64,000 bases of DNA from Candidatus Villigracilaceae bacterium (GTDB taxonomy: Bacteria; Chloroflexota; Anaerolineae; Anaerolineales; Villigracilaceae), in assembly GCA_026645935.1 (NCBI GenBank), contig JAPKMP010000013.1, forward strand, positions 1-64,000. Reading direction: 5' to 3'. Position 1 is the stretch's first letter. Every line of letters starts with the position of its first letter. The notes beneath the pieces are model-generated. The model searched no databases and was not told the origin of the DNA. It worked only from the letters and a program-made list of their open reading frames with translations. Positions 53,324 through 61,499 of this stretch are shown here, piece after piece. The translations under genes were made by a program, and so were the position numbers.

Positions 53324-54229
53324 ATGTACGATCTGATTATCGTTGGCGGCGGACCCGCCGGGTTGACAGCCGCTGTGTATGCGATCCGCAAACGCCTGAA
53401 CGTGTTGCTCGTCTCGAAGGACCTGGGCGGCAAGACCAATTACCGCCTTGCCCTGCCCTGGGTCGAAGAGTACCAGGTCATCAAAGGGCTCGAGGTCGTG
53501 GACAAGTTTCGCAATGAATTGGAATATCTCGACTTTGCGCGCCACATCGAAGTTGTGGATAAGGTCGAAAAGAAGGGCGAGCAGTTCATCGTCACGACCA
53601 GGGGAGGCGCGGCGCTCGAATCGAAGGCGGTCATCCTTGCCACCGGCACCCGCCAGACCCGAATGGGCGTGCCGGGCGAGAAGGAATACACGATGAAGGG
53701 CTTGTGCTATTCCGCGCTTTCGTATGCGCCGCTCTTCATCGATAAATCCGTGCTTGTGATCGGCGACGAAGACCTCGCGCTGCGTTCCGCGGGAGAACTC
53801 TCCACGGTTGCCAAGGAAGTGACCATCGTCTGCGCGGGTGAAAAGAAATTCGATACCCCGCTTGGCTTGAAACTCAAGCGGGCTGGCAATGTGAACATCA
53901 TGAAGGACTGCGAAGTCGTCGAAGTACAGGGCGATGCATATGCCCGTAAACTGCTTTTGAAGGATAAGACCGGAAAGGTCCGGGAGATCGAAGCGGACGG
54001 CATGTTTGTCGAGAAGGCATTGGTCGCCAACACCGACATGGTCAAGGACCTGGCGAAACTCGACGAGCAGGGCCGCATCGTTGTGGATACCAATTGCCGT
54101 ACGAGCGTTCCCGGTTTGTTCGCGGCTGGAGATGTGACCAATAACTATGCCGAGCAGGTGCTGATCGCGGTCGGGGAGGGAGCCAAAGCCGCCCTGAGCG
54201 CGTACGATTATTTACTGCCCGCGCTGTAA
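53324..54229 (+). CDS. Thioredoxin-reductase-fold flavoprotein lacking the CxxC
   Basis: This 301-residue protein has the FAD motif 'DLIIVGGGPAGLTAAVYAIR', 'VILATGTRQTRMGVPGE' and the terminal 'GLFAAGDVTNNYAEQVLIAV' of the thioredoxin-reductase family. The redox CxxC expected after 'TMKGL' is missing (it reads CYSALSY), and the NAD(P)H motif is degenerate ('VLVIGDEDLALRSAGEL' in place of GxGxxA/G). It is therefore unlikely to be an NADPH-thioredoxin reductase and may exchange electrons with ferredoxin or a partner protein. It is the last gene of the acs operon, 17 bp after the malic enzyme, and is followed by a strong terminator. Confidence 0.85.
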   Translation: MYDLIIVGGGPAGLTAAVYAIRKRLNVLLVSKDLGGKTNYRLALPWVEEYQVIKGLEVVDKFRNELEYLDFARHIEVVDKVEKKGEQFIVTTRGGAALESKAVILATGTRQTRMGVPGEKEYTMKGLCYSALSYAPLFIDKSVLVIGDEDLALRSAGELSTVAKEVTIVCAGEKKFDTPLGLKLKRAGNVNIMKDCEVVEVQGDAYARKLLLKDKTGKVREIEADGMFVEKALVANTDMVKDLAKLDEQGRIVVDTNCRTSVPGLFAAGDVTNNYAEQVLIAVGEGAKAALSAYDYLLPAL

Positions 54230-54250
54230 GGGATGGGGCTTTCGTCAAAA

Positions 54251-54279
54251 ACCGGAGAGATTTGCTCTCCGGTTTTTTT
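54251..54279 (+). terminator. Rho-independent terminator of the acs operon
   Basis: ACCGGAGAG (54251-54259) pairs perfectly with CTCTCCGGT (54265-54273), followed by T at 54274-54279. It lies 22 nt after the last stop codon of the ~16-kb operon. Confidence 0.92.
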
Positions 54280-54333
54280 AATTGCAGTTACTGTTTCACA
54301 TCTTTCCCTTTGCCCGCCTTTTCCAATCTCGAC

Positions 54334-54394
54334 CATTTTCCCGACATCGGCAAAATGGTCGCCAACTCCACTGTCTCCACACTGACAAGATTGC
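54334..54394 (-). repeat. Tail repeat R1, remnant of a C-terminal coding segment
   Basis: Starting 2 nt after the stop of the membrane-protein gene, the minus strand can be read as 'LVSVETVELATILP', resembling the C-terminus 'VSVQTVEIVGKLPKVKFE' of the gene at 56568-56948. About 22 of 27 nucleotides match copy R2. It has no start of its own. Confidence 0.65.
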
Positions 54395-54395
54395 A

Positions 54396-54998
54396 TCAGC
54401 GTTTTTTCCCTTTACGTCGCTTGAACAAATTTACGAATCGCTGAGACAGGGAAACGCGCTTTTTCTCAGGCTTGGCTTCTGTTTGAATCGGATTTTGAAT
54501 ACGCATTAATCTTAACCGAAGATAAACTCGTTTTGGCAAATAATAGCTGTTGACTTCCCTTTGAACCCAATCTTTCCATCTCGACTCTGAAATCACCATA
54601 ATTTCCAGATTTTTTATTAAGCCTTCCTGCTCTTTTCCAGGCGCATTTCCAACAGCAACTTTGGTATCAGCAGATAGATTTCCGGCTTGCGCTTTCATGA
54701 GTTTGGCAATATTTTCAAGAACCCCCCTATCAGTTTTCAACCTTCCTACAAAGGCAATCTTACAGTTCAACATGGGTGGAAGCGCTTTTTCTTTGGGTTT
54801 AACGCCAGGCATCACCGTCCAAAGCAGCGCAAAAATAAACAGAAAGGCGAGCACTGATATGATGGTGTGATAAATGGTTGGTTCCCGCACCAATGCAATG
54901 CTTGCTATTGAATAAATCAAAAAGGATAATACAGCAACCAAGGCAAGGGGCTCTTTGACTATCTTAAGTACTTCAATAATTTCTTTCAGCCATTTCAT
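54396..54998 (-). CDS. Two-helix membrane protein in the restriction locus
   Basis: This 200-residue protein is not recognised. It has two close transmembrane helices ('LALVAVLSFLIYSIASIALV', about residues 17-38, and 'IYHTIISVLAFLFIFALLWT', about 43-63), a ~110-residue soluble domain ('KIAFVGRLKTDRGVLENIAK' to 'YLPKRVYLRLRLMR') and a very basic C-terminal tail (RRKGKKR). I chose the ATG at 54998 with a GAGGAAA Shine-Dalgarno. The RBS-start region and the sequence after its stop are copies of those around the neighbouring ATPase gene. A membrane effector in phage defence is possible but unproven. Confidence 0.65.
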   Translation of the reverse strand: MKWLKEIIEVLKIVKEPLALVAVLSFLIYSIASIALVREPTIYHTIISVLAFLFIFALLWTVMPGVKPKEKALPPMLNCKIAFVGRLKTDRGVLENIAKLMKAQAGNLSADTKVAVGNAPGKEQEGLIKNLEIMVISESRWKDWVQREVNSYYLPKRVYLRLRLMRIQNPIQTEAKPEKKRVSLSQRFVNLFKRRKGKKR

Positions 54999-55019
54999 AG
55001 AGTATTTCCTCACATAATC

Positions 55020-55078
55020 ATTCAAATTTTACTTTCGACAGTTGACTCGCCAACCCCACTGCCTGGACGCTGATGTAT
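55020..55078 (-). repeat. Tail repeat R2, remnant of a C-terminal coding segment
   Basis: Directly after the AAA ATPase stop codon, the minus strand reads 'ISVQAVGLASQLSKVKFE' followed by a stop, in a different frame from the ATPase. It matches the last 17 codons of the gene at 56568-56948 at about two thirds of nucleotides, and the match continues through the following RBS (GGAAATACT) to the next ATG. Confidence 0.75.
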
Positions 55079-55079
55079 G

Positions 55080-56552
55080 CTAGACAGTTTTAAGCTCAGT
55101 ATTTTCTCTTTTAAGTTCTCTCAATATTTCAATAGATTTTTTCAATTCTTCTTCGGTAAATCTTTTATTCTTCGTATTTTCAGGATGATGAATAGCATGT
55201 CTTATATAAGTCGGCAAAGACACTTTTTCTTTGTCTTTTTTCTTATCATTCCACCATGTTTTTTCTAGTGGAAGATTTTTTAATGCAACTTTGTGTTCAG
55301 CCTCCAAATACCCATAAAGTTCATTATGATAATCAGAGTCGATGATATCGAAAACTTCATAATTCACTTCAGCATAGGTGGTTTTTCCCAACTCAATTAT
55401 TCCAATAATTGTTTTATCGTTTTCATTTTTAGAAACTCGAAAACAACGTCCGATTTGATCCTTGTCAATCATATGGTTTGAGTGAGTAGCGAATAAAACA
55501 ACGTTGTTATCGTCGCCTCTTGTTATTTCGATCAATTCTTCCATAAGATACTCTTGCGCTTTGGGATGCAAGTGGGTTTCTGGCTCATCAATCAAAAGCA
55601 GAGTGTTCGAAAGATTGTTTGTGGCGCTTTCTGCGGATATTGTGAGCAAAAAGGACAGGAATTGGCGGAAGCCGTCGCTTCTTTGGGCAGTTGTTTTTGC
55701 CTGATACTTAACCTTGTTATCTTCGACAAGAAAAGAAAGGAGCGGAAAACTTATTTGGAACTTGATTTTTATTGGATGGTTTTTCCATATCTTCTGTATA
55801 TGAGCGGTAACACTATCACCAAGCTTCTCGGCGAGATTGTTGATTTCAGCAGGATTATCTTGCAGTCTGTTAATACAGCCTGAAATATTCGCCTTGTTTA
55901 TTCCTGCTAACGCAAAGCAATTTACGAGGGGAATGGAAATGTTTTCAAGAGACGAAGCAAAATTAGTCAGGTTTATACGCTCCGTAATAAGGTATTTGCT
56001 TTCTGATTTCCAGAACACAATATGATGAGCCAAAGTCCTGAAATATTTGGGAAGGCTGTTTTGAAAAAACTTTTCTAAGTTAAGGCTTTCCTGTTCCTGT
56101 TGTTCAGGATCCTTTCTTACAGGCTTTTCATTTTGAAGCGTGTATTCGTCAATAATATTTTTTTCAAGCGAAACCTGTTCGTAGACTCTTCTTTGACTGT
56201 TTGGTACAGGTTCAAATTTTGCGCATATTGAAATGTTCTGGATTTTCACCAAACCTGTCAATTCAGCGTCAAAGTCGAACTCCATTAATTTATCTGAAAG
56301 ATTATCTTGCTCTTCTGTTGTTAATTTGTAATTAAGCGTAACAATTATTGGAAGATTGGGGGATGTGAAATCTCTGTCATAAACGATTTCTTCCTCATTT
56401 AATACCGCTGAAATCGCTTTGAGGAAACTACTTTTCCCTGACTCATTAATACCAATAAGCGAATATGTATACCCACCATCAACAGAATCAATATAAAAAG
56501 TTACATCTTCGAGGCTTCGAAAATTCTTGATATTAATTGAAATAAGTTTCAT
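55080..56552 (-). CDS. AAA (ABC-type/OLD-like) ATPase with possible C-terminal HEPN-like motif
   Basis: This 490-residue SMC/RecF-type ATPase opens 'MKLISINIKNFRSLEDVTFY'. It has Walker A 'LIGINESGKSSFLKAI' (residues ~34-42), Walker B 'TLLLIDEPETHLHPKAQEYL' and a sensor His in 'VVLFATHSNHMID'. The C-terminal 'SLPTYIRHAIHHPENTKN' contains an R-x4-H arrangement like HEPN ribonucleases, or like the active-site regions of PrrC/RloC-type ATPase nucleases. No TOPRIM domain is seen, so it is not a classical OLD protein. It lies 15 bp after the small gene at 56568 in the restriction operon; an abortive-infection role is plausible. Confidence 0.8.
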   Translation of the reverse strand: MKLISINIKNFRSLEDVTFYIDSVDGGYTYSLIGINESGKSSFLKAISAVLNEEEIVYDRDFTSPNLPIIVTLNYKLTTEEQDNLSDKLMEFDFDAELTGLVKIQNISICAKFEPVPNSQRRVYEQVSLEKNIIDEYTLQNEKPVRKDPEQQEQESLNLEKFFQNSLPKYFRTLAHHIVFWKSESKYLITERINLTNFASSLENISIPLVNCFALAGINKANISGCINRLQDNPAEINNLAEKLGDSVTAHIQKIWKNHPIKIKFQISFPLLSFLVEDNKVKYQAKTTAQRSDGFRQFLSFLLTISAESATNNLSNTLLLIDEPETHLHPKAQEYLMEELIEITRGDDNNVVLFATHSNHMIDKDQIGRCFRVSKNENDKTIIGIIELGKTTYAEVNYEVFDIIDSDYHNELYGYLEAEHKVALKNLPLEKTWWNDKKKDKEKVSLPTYIRHAIHHPENTKNKRFTEEELKKSIEILRELKRENTELKTV

Positions 56553-56567
56553 AGTATTTCCCTTCTT

Positions 56568-56948
56568 CTATTCAAACTTCACCTTCGGCAGTTTACCTAC
56601 AATCTCCACCGTCTGCACGCTGACATGAATCACGCTCAACAGCAAATCCAATATATATCTCGGATTCCTCGCCTCCTCCGCCCAATCGTTGGGATCGTTG
56701 ACAATGCCGCTTTTTGCATGGGTGGTGACCAGATACCGCTCCATCACCCATTCAATAGCGGGCTTGCCATTAAACCTGTACTCATACATCTTAGCAGAGA
56801 TGTTGGAAATCGTGACCTTGCTGTTGTAAAGAATGTTATCTTTCTGCCTCTTGGCAGGAAAGCGCATTTTCGTGACGGTGAAGAACTTGGTATCCCTGGA
56901 TTTACTCCCGCCGCCTTGAGCAGAATAGAGGATCAGTTCCTGTTTCAT
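56568..56948 (-). CDS. Small protein resembling the C-terminal end of Type ISP (COG4889-type) helicases
   Basis: This 126-residue protein matches the end of Type ISP restriction-modification polypeptides: 'YEYRFNGKPAIEWVMERYLV', 'SGIVNDPNDWAEEARNPRYI' and 'LDLLLSVIHVSVQTVEIVGK' then LPKVKFE. Here it is a separate gene, 10 bp after the Type III res gene. ATG 56948 with GAGG was chosen; the frame extends to 57029 inside res. It may be a target-recognition-associated or coupling module that works with the res-mod complex. Its last 17 codons are the source sequence of the tail repeats R1 and R2. Confidence 0.7.
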   Translation of the reverse strand: MKQELILYSAQGGGSKSRDTKFFTVTKMRFPAKRQKDNILYNSKVTISNISAKMYEYRFNGKPAIEWVMERYLVTTHAKSGIVNDPNDWAEEARNPRYILDLLLSVIHVSVQTVEIVGKLPKVKFE

Positions 56949-56958
56949 AACATCCTCT

Positions 56959-59451
56959 TTATACTTCAAATAACTTATCCAAATGGGCCCGCTCGGTAGC
57001 TTTATAAATATGTTTCCTGACGGCATCATCCTTTAATTCGAGTCTTTTCAGCCGCCCATTGACCTTGTGGATCAATTCAATTTGTCCAAATTGCTCTCCG
57101 TGCTTTTCCGCGTATTTAGCCAAGCCTTTTGCTTTTGGGAGTGCGTCGCTAAAACCACTGGAGTGGGGATCTAGAATATCGGCAAGGATTTTGCCTTTCA
57201 CCTTTCGGAAGATGATGAAGTCAGGATAAAGGGGCTTGACTATATTGCCTTCCTCATAAGGAATACAAAGCGACCAATCTTTGCGAGGGAGATTTCTCAG
57301 CCAGCCAACAACCTCGGGCTTGGGCAATTCTTCTGCGAGAACATCAGGCTCCCATGACGTTTTCTCGAAGTTTTCATAAAGATTTCCCGATTCATCGGTA
57401 TACAAATGCTTCTCCAACCGCGTACCCGTTTTCCTGCCTGGGTAATCCATCGAAGGAACTATGGTCTCTGCGGCAGGCGCTTTTTGCATTCGGTAATAAA
57501 TTCGGCGGTATTCTTCCTGCCTGCTGGATGGAAGTTTTTCTATTGAGATTCGCCGTCTTTCAAACAGGTCATCCAACGTCTTCTCGCAAACGCGTTCCAG
57601 CTTGGCAAGCGTTTCCTGTTCCTGCAGAACGCCGTAAAGTTCCAATTGGCGCCGATAAGGATTTTGAAGATCAACCCCTGCCTTCCAAAATGTCATGTGA
57701 AGGCCTTCGCCCAGAATGCGTCCGCATTGATTGAAAAGGTCCTCGATGTTTTCAGGTGTGGCTTTGATTTTCAGTTTTTTGCCTTCGGGGATTTCAACCC
57801 AATCGCCATATTGGACGGCGACCTCTCGAATTTCGATTTCCTGATTGGCGGCGATATTGCCGATAAAGTCTTTCTTCTTGCGAAGTCTCTCGAGTTCTTC
57901 ATCAAGGACCTGGACAATCAACGCTTTTGCTTTTGGCAAGGCTTCCTTGTCAATCTCGTCGAACATCGTCATTTGCCGCGCAAGCCTGATTAAACGCTTG
58001 ACATTTGAAGTTTTGTCCTGCTTGTCAATTCGATAGGTTGGCAGGGTAGTCAGCATCTCAAACAATTCCTCCTTGCCCCAAGCGCGGGGCAGGGATAAAT
58101 AATCATTTTCTTCTGTAACATTGACGCCAATCCCTGTATCCGCATCGGGGTTCTTGAGTTTTTCAAGGATTGACTTCAAGCCGTCACGGTCATAATGCGG
58201 CAGGTAAAGAGAAACAGTATTGAGGAATTCTTGTCCTTCGATGCTTCGCGCAAGTGGAGTGCGGACCATTCTTCCGACCAATTGAGCGATGGAAGTGTGG
58301 TCGTTGGCTTTTCGGAAGGACATCATCACTTCGGCGCGGGGACAGTCCCAGCCCGTTGACAGGCTCATCTTGAACAAAACGATTTGTACAAACGGATCAT
58401 CCTCGATCTTGGAAGCATCTATCTTGCGAATGCGCTGACCGCCTGCTTCCACGTCGTTGTCTTCTTGAAAGGCGTGTGCCCAGGCGTTTTCGGGCAAGCG
58501 GCTTGTTATTCGCTCAACCACTTGCACCAGTTGATTTAAGTCGGTATGCGACAAGGTTTTGCCGCTTCCATCTTCCACTTGAACAACCAATACAGGTTTG
58601 ACGATGTTATCGATTTCTTGTGCAATACAATATTTTTCCCAAGCCCTCGTGAAATCCTTCCAGCGTTTAACAGCAACTTCAAGCAGTGACCAGTCGGAAG
58701 GTTGTTTTTCGTCGGGGTAGGCTAAAAGGATCTCATCTTTGAGCAAGCCGGAATTGCGGACAGATTCGGGGTCGATCAAATATTCTCGTTTGGTGCGTCC
58801 CGTGCCTTCGATCAGGCGGCTGAATCGTTCGGGAGTGGCGGACATCCCAATGATCAACTTGACGGGCTGTAAACCGACTTCGGGATAGCCTTTGATAAGT
58901 CGCTGGACAAGCGAATTGGCTTGTTCGCGTTCGCGCTTATTCTCGGTCATGCCACGATGAGCTTCATCGAGAATAACGTAGAAACTGGCAGGTTTGGCGG
59001 CGGCTGTGTTTTGAATGGTCTGCCAGATGGCGTAATCGCGCCCGTCGCCTGTTTTGGTGAGCAAACTGTCTTTGCCGAGTTTTTGTGTGTTCAGAAAATA
59101 AATTTTGCCCGCTTCGAATCGTTCCTGGCTGAATGGCGGCTCGATTCTCACCAGACGGCTTTTTGGAAACAGGCTGGATTGTTTCAGGATTTTGTCGTAA
59201 CTCTGCGCGTTCAATTCAGGCGAATCGCTGACCCATAAAAAGACAGCTTCACGATCTGGTTGAAAGGAATCGTCGCCTTCGTAAATGCGTTCCATCAAAG
59301 AAGTGATGGTCACGGTTTTACCTGAACCGGTTGGTGAAGATAAAACGATTGCCTGTAAACGTCTACGCGCGGCTTCTGCGCGTGCAAATTCAATATCTTC
59401 ACGTAATTGTTTTACGGCGGTCTCTTGAAATCCTTTGAGTTCGATATTCAT
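56959..59451 (-). CDS. res: Type III restriction enzyme, Res subunit (DEAD/DEAH helicase-nuclease)
   Basis: This 830-residue SF2 helicase has Walker A 'IVLSSPTGSGKTVTITSLM', DEAH box 'FYVILDEAHRGMTENKRERE', motif III 'LIIGMSATPERF' and motif VI region 'TSIAQLVGRMVRTPLAR'. The C-terminal nuclease region reads 'KPLYPDFIIFRKVKGKILAD' followed by ILDPH, a PD-D-type motif. The usual Lys of PD-(D/E)xK is not directly adjacent but may be provided by 'DALPKAKGLAKYAEKHG'. It overlaps the mod stop codon by 4 bp, so it is translationally coupled. It cleaves or translocates DNA together with Mod. Confidence 0.88.
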   Translation of the reverse strand: MNIELKGFQETAVKQLREDIEFARAEAARRRLQAIVLSSPTGSGKTVTITSLMERIYEGDDSFQPDREAVFLWVSDSPELNAQSYDKILKQSSLFPKSRLVRIEPPFSQERFEAGKIYFLNTQKLGKDSLLTKTGDGRDYAIWQTIQNTAAAKPASFYVILDEAHRGMTENKREREQANSLVQRLIKGYPEVGLQPVKLIIGMSATPERFSRLIEGTGRTKREYLIDPESVRNSGLLKDEILLAYPDEKQPSDWSLLEVAVKRWKDFTRAWEKYCIAQEIDNIVKPVLVVQVEDGSGKTLSHTDLNQLVQVVERITSRLPENAWAHAFQEDNDVEAGGQRIRKIDASKIEDDPFVQIVLFKMSLSTGWDCPRAEVMMSFRKANDHTSIAQLVGRMVRTPLARSIEGQEFLNTVSLYLPHYDRDGLKSILEKLKNPDADTGIGVNVTEENDYLSLPRAWGKEELFEMLTTLPTYRIDKQDKTSNVKRLIRLARQMTMFDEIDKEALPKAKALIVQVLDEELERLRKKKDFIGNIAANQEIEIREVAVQYGDWVEIPEGKKLKIKATPENIEDLFNQCGRILGEGLHMTFWKAGVDLQNPYRRQLELYGVLQEQETLAKLERVCEKTLDDLFERRRISIEKLPSSRQEEYRRIYYRMQKAPAAETIVPSMDYPGRKTGTRLEKHLYTDESGNLYENFEKTSWEPDVLAEELPKPEVVGWLRNLPRKDWSLCIPYEEGNIVKPLYPDFIIFRKVKGKILADILDPHSSGFSDALPKAKGLAKYAEKHGEQFGQIELIHKVNGRLKRLELKDDAVRKHIYKATERAHLDKLFEV

Positions 59452-61418
59452 AGGCTTTGTTCGATGTTGATCTTGAAGTTATCGAGATAACTCTTGTAGA
59501 GCATTTTTGTTTTGACGCCTTCGGGTAATTGGGCGATCATCTTTTGGTAGGCTTCGATACTGTCCGTCACAAGGAAGATATGCGTCAGGTCGGTTCGGTT
59601 GGCGATGACTTTCTTGAATTGGGTGAAGGCGTGTTCGTCAATCAACACGGCAAAAGGGGAATGTTTTGGAATGAACCAGCCTTTTTCGCCTTTATCGTTT
59701 TCGCGCTTGCCCTTCGCGCCTGCCATGAGCCAAAGGATGGGAAGAATAGCTTCGAACTTTTCGCCAATTGCCACTTCGGAGGGGTCGGCAAAATCAAGGC
59801 GGAAGTATTCGATGTTCTCTTCAAAGCCTTCTTTCATCTCGCGCCCATTGAGATAAGCGCCTGACAATTCGGTGCCATCATCCCGTTTGCCGTTGACAAC
59901 ATACTTACAGCGAGGCCACGTGATTGACTCGCAAATGCCGTACTTTTCAAAATCAGGTTGCCCTGCAAAGATGCCGCGCTCGTTTAACTCTTTTACGGTT
60001 CTCTCATTAACTTCATTGTTGGTAACAAGAATACATCTTCGAGTTCCGCCAAGCTCAGAATTTAGCAAGGCAGTAGCGTTCAGAGTTGTTCCCGAACCAG
60101 CAAAAAAATCCATAATCAAGGCATTTGGACGATGACGGCAAACAGCGGCGATACATTCTTCTACGGCATAAAGAGACTTTGGGAAGGGAAATTCTGCTCC
60201 CAAAATGTTCTTCACTAAAGTACTGCCATAATATGAAGCGTCGAACTTGCTATCGCTCCATACTGTTTTGTATGTAGTTTTTCCTTCATTGTCACTGGCA
60301 AATGCTAGCCTTATTTCACCCTTGTGTCGCTGCACTTGTATTTTTCCGGTATCCGCCTCCAATAAATCTAATAGGCCTTCGCGACCATAATACCAACATT
60401 TTTCACTTCCATCTTTGTCTAAAGGCCATATCTCAACCAAACCATCTTTTATGGCCATATTTTGCTTTGGATGAAAATTATCATCAGGAACTTCGCCGAC
60501 TTTGATAATTTTCAAACTTATCGGTTCAACATAAATTGGGTAAAACATTGTCTTACGGTTCAGCCGCCCCGAATTATTTCCAGTTCTACGCAAATTGATA
60601 CTGCGAATATCGCGCTCCGTAATTTGCTCTGCTATGACCTGTCGATTGCTCGGAATAATAAAATAAGCATATTCGTGTGTCGGTGCAAAATTTACCTGAG
60701 GCCGACCGCGTTTATTGTGTTCAATTACCACAAGATGTACACCGCTAGATGAAAACAGCTCTCGCAAGAGTACCCCCAAGTTAGCAACTTCGTTATCATC
60801 AATCGTAACGATAAGAACGCCATCTGGTTTGAGAAGTCGATTTGCTAACAACAGACGTTTTTTCATCATCGCCAGCCACTTGCTATGACTGAATTGGTCG
60901 TTACGATCAACGTAATCATTGTTGTATTTCCAATCCCTTGCGCCTGTGTTATAGGGCGGGTCAATGTAAATCACATCCACCATACCCTCATAGCAATACA
61001 ACAGGAGTTGCAGGGCATGGAAGTTGTCGGCATTAATGATGGTGTGCCAGGGTTTATCGGACGCGCGTTCGATCCGTTCGCGTGGAGTCAGGGTTGGATA
61101 GATCGGTTCGCCAAAGCGTTTGACAACTACCAACTCATCCAGTTTTGCGGTTTCTTCCTGCCCCTCGGGTTCGGGCGCAAGGCGGGCAGTCTTGCCTTTG
61201 ATTTCCAGCACGTGAAAGACCTGTTTCCCGTTTCCACGTTTGACGACGCGGGAGTCTGTCCGCACGGGGAGATTCGGTATCTGCACCTGTTCAGGAATGT
61301 GTTCTTCAAAGACCAACCCGAATTTCTTAGTGGCTTTGAGTGCCGCCGCTTCGCGGGCGATTTCGGCTCGCAGTTTTGCGTCAGGGATTTGCTTGATGAG
61401 GTCTTCGAGTTTCGCCAT
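59448..61418 (-). CDS. mod: Type III DNA methyltransferase, Mod subunit
   Basis: This 656-residue beta-class N6-adenine/N4-cytosine methyltransferase has motif IV 'VIYIDPPYNTGARDWKYN' (about residue 155) before the SAM motif I 'LIMDFFAGSGTTLNATALLN' (about 440), the order expected for Type III Mod. The ~250 residues in between hold the target-recognition domain. With Res it forms the Type III restriction-modification complex. An extended -10 promoter (61448-61456) lies about 30 nt before the ATG. It is the first gene of the defence operon 61418-54396. Confidence 0.9.
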   Translation of the reverse strand: MAKLEDLIKQIPDAKLRAEIAREAAALKATKKFGLVFEEHIPEQVQIPNLPVRTDSRVVKRGNGKQVFHVLEIKGKTARLAPEPEGQEETAKLDELVVVKRFGEPIYPTLTPRERIERASDKPWHTIINADNFHALQLLLYCYEGMVDVIYIDPPYNTGARDWKYNNDYVDRNDQFSHSKWLAMMKKRLLLANRLLKPDGVLIVTIDDNEVANLGVLLRELFSSSGVHLVVIEHNKRGRPQVNFAPTHEYAYFIIPSNRQVIAEQITERDIRSINLRRTGNNSGRLNRKTMFYPIYVEPISLKIIKVGEVPDDNFHPKQNMAIKDGLVEIWPLDKDGSEKCWYYGREGLLDLLEADTGKIQVQRHKGEIRLAFASDNEGKTTYKTVWSDSKFDASYYGSTLVKNILGAEFPFPKSLYAVEECIAAVCRHRPNALIMDFFAGSGTTLNATALLNSELGGTRRCILVTNNEVNERTVKELNERGIFAGQPDFEKYGICESITWPRCKYVVNGKRDDGTELSGAYLNGREMKEGFEENIEYFRLDFADPSEVAIGEKFEAILPILWLMAGAKGKRENDKGEKGWFIPKHSPFAVLIDEHAFTQFKKVIANRTDLTHIFLVTDSIEAYQKMIAQLPEGVKTKMLYKSYLDNFKINIEQSL

Positions 61419-61447
61419 GAGGGATGTTCCAACCTAAACGTTGTCGA

Positions 61448-61456
61448 ATTATAGCA
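61448..61456 (-). promoter_or_regulatory. Extended -10 promoter of the restriction-modification operon
   Basis: The minus strand reads TGCTATAAT at 61456-61448, a perfect extended -10. No good -35 box is seen. Transcription would begin about 22 nt before the mod ATG. Confidence 0.55.
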
Positions 61457-61499
61457 TGTCGAGTAATGGCTTTCCGCCGCCCGCGAGGGGATAAAAAAG

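Noticed and set aside
55020-55078. Reading tail repeat R2 as a small gene or as a C-terminal part of the AAA ATPase
   Set aside because: It has no start codon or RBS of its own and is in a different frame from the ATPase, whose TAG stop precedes it directly; it is better described as a remnant.
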